The notes beneath the pieces are model-generated. The model saw nothing but the letters and a program-made list of their open reading frames with translations, was not told the DNA's origin and did no database searches. This document shows positions 62,656 through 64,000 of a stretch of DNA of 64,000 nt, piece by piece (within the stretch, counting starts at the first letter, position 1; every line of letters begins with the position of its first letter). The stretch covers positions 155,783,580-155,847,579 of the forward strand of contig OX328123.1 in assembly GCA_946811695.1 (NCBI GenBank), read 5' to 3'. The DNA comes from Gonocerus acuteangulatus. Taxonomy: Eukaryota; Arthropoda; Insecta; Hemiptera; Coreidae. The position numbers and the translations under genes were made by a program.

Positions 62656-64000
62656 AATTGAACGTTAAAAATATTCTCCAAGACTGAGGCAACACTAACT
62701 GTTGGTTTCGGTGAGAATCCATTGATGGAGATGTGTAGTTGTTCTAGAAGAATCTAATTTGTAGACATCTTTCAATTCTATGACCAAATCTTGATAACCA
62801 AGCACTTTTTCGGTACCTATTATTAGAATTATTAAGAAAACTTGAAAACTATGTGCTTGAGCTATCTATTCAAGTTTTCCCACCCGGTTCACGAGCATCG
62901 ACCGAACTTACCACCTAACAACATTTCTGTGGGGGTATTCATCGATAACAGAAAGTCTTTGTTCTATAACACGGGTGCTCAAGTAAAAATTTACTAAAAT
63001 CTGCAAATAAGAAAATAAACTAACAAATTATTCAAAATATATCATTATCGTACAAGATTTAGAATATTTTATTAATTTACAATTAATGTGACTCTTGTTT
63101 TTCTATTTTACTTATGTTTTTTTTAATATTAACGGATAATTTAGACGAAGCACATTTTCTTTTCAATCGTATATAGTCAAAATGTCTAAAATCATATAGA
63201 CAGTAAGAAAGTTCAATTGGACCGCGGCACAGTGTCGCGAGCAATGTTCAAAAATAAGAAAAATAATGTTTGAAAAAAAACTTTTTGTAGGTTAATAGTA
63301 AAATTAGAATCTTAGAACAGAAAGAAAACATCAAAATTAGAATATAAAAACAAAAGCTAAAAGCTAAGGATTCATTTGAATTGATGATAGAAATTCAAAT
63401 ATTAAAACTGGTTCGGTTAGTAAATATTTACTTTGACTGTCCCAATCTTATTAATGGAACTTTTTCATGTTACTTTCAACTTGTTCAAGTGTTAGTCCTA
63501 AGTGACTCATTGATTGACTAATCTTGGCCAACAGTCCAAAAATGGGCAAGTTCTAGTGCTCTGATTATGTAAGAAATTATTATCATTTTTTCAACTTTGG
63601 AAGTGATTTTCTAAAAAACGCAAAATAACGGTTTTTTCATACTTTAACCATAAATACATTGCTTCACGATTATTTTGATACCTAGTTTACCAGCTTTCAG
63701 TTGCTTCTTACAGAGATTTTGTGGTTTTAGATTTCATAACCAATGCACAACTGTATGGAGTCTGCCGCAGTAATGAGCCGACGAAATCTCCGGATGAAAT
63801 AGAGTTTGCCGCTAAGCTTACTTCTAAGGACTTTTCATGGAGAAAAAGAAATTATTTATCGATACGCCAAAACCTTCTTTTGGTTCCACTAATGACGGTA
63901 TACCGCCTGCAGATTTTTTGGTAATCGAAAATTAAGTAGCAAAATAACTGGACTGGAGATAACATTAATATTAAAGTTGGACACCATTTTGAAACTGGTT
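62656..64000. other. Unassigned sequence to window end
   Basis: AT-rich, few repeats. The 67-codon ORF at 63721-63924 (SPDEIEFAAKLTSKDFSWRK) lies in a locally GC-richer patch; not recognised. Confidence 0.35.

Overview
The window is eukaryotic and most likely from an arthropod with a large, AT-rich, repeat-dense genome. The only confident host protein-coding piece is one 127-bp minus-strand exon (24921-25047) with consensus splice sites. It encodes the first NPA loop and following helix of an aquaporin of the insect big brain (bib) type. One intact tRNA-Ser(AGA) gene (1542-1623) is the only structural RNA gene that looks functional. Much of the window is probably intron or flank of the aquaporin gene, filled with mobile DNA. 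The arthropod assignment is an inference from the aquaporin and the transposon mix.

Mobile DNA by class. (1) hAT: a complete autonomous element at 7611-10420 has perfect 15-bp inverted termini, a perfect 8-bp target duplication, a 5' UTR intron and an intact BED-finger transposase. Two non-autonomous hAT-type elements also have 8-bp duplications (2803-3697 and 45038-46217), and there is one decayed relative (14740-15192). (2) Penelope-like elements (PLEs): three GIY-YIG endonuclease-bearing 3' parts (18581-18853 minus, 19456-20543 plus, 48150-50495 plus) and several orphan ends. Their tails carry hammerhead-ribozyme-like cores whose stem II covaries. (3) A Helentron/HINE (DINE-1)-like family, 5' GTCCGTCACGCAGGAGCTGC, with a 3' hairpin followed by GCTAA and an internal (AT)n. 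Two insertions have a matching empty site inside this same window. (4) SINEs: two tRNA-derived families and one 5S-rRNA-derived family, including a nested insertion with a 13-bp duplication. (5) Decayed mariner, two non-LTR retrotransposon fragments, Harbinger-like and other MITEs, and long foldback elements.

Layout: 0-7.6 kb HINE copies, tRNA-Ser, hAT MITE, LINE scrap and SINE; 7.6-10.4 kb autonomous hAT; 10.5-16 kb SINEs, ribozyme-like cores, microsatellites and old hAT; 16-21 kb HINE, 29-bp minisatellite and PLEs; 21-25 kb 5S SINE, PLE tails and the bib exon; 25-35 kb repeats, a PLE-end palindrome and HINE copies; 35-43 kb foldbacks, three minisatellites and nested SINEs; 43-46.2 kb two related foldback elements; 48-50.5 kb PLE disrupted by HINE; 50.5-60.2 kb a TAATCAT-rich tract, 34-bp and 49-bp minisatellites, mariner and LINE wreckage; 60-64 kb MITEs and unassigned sequence.

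No cellular pathway is assembled here. The interest lies in transposon biology: a probably recently active hAT, natural filled/empty site pairs that define the HINE-like element's ends, and a spread of divergent hammerhead-like motifs.
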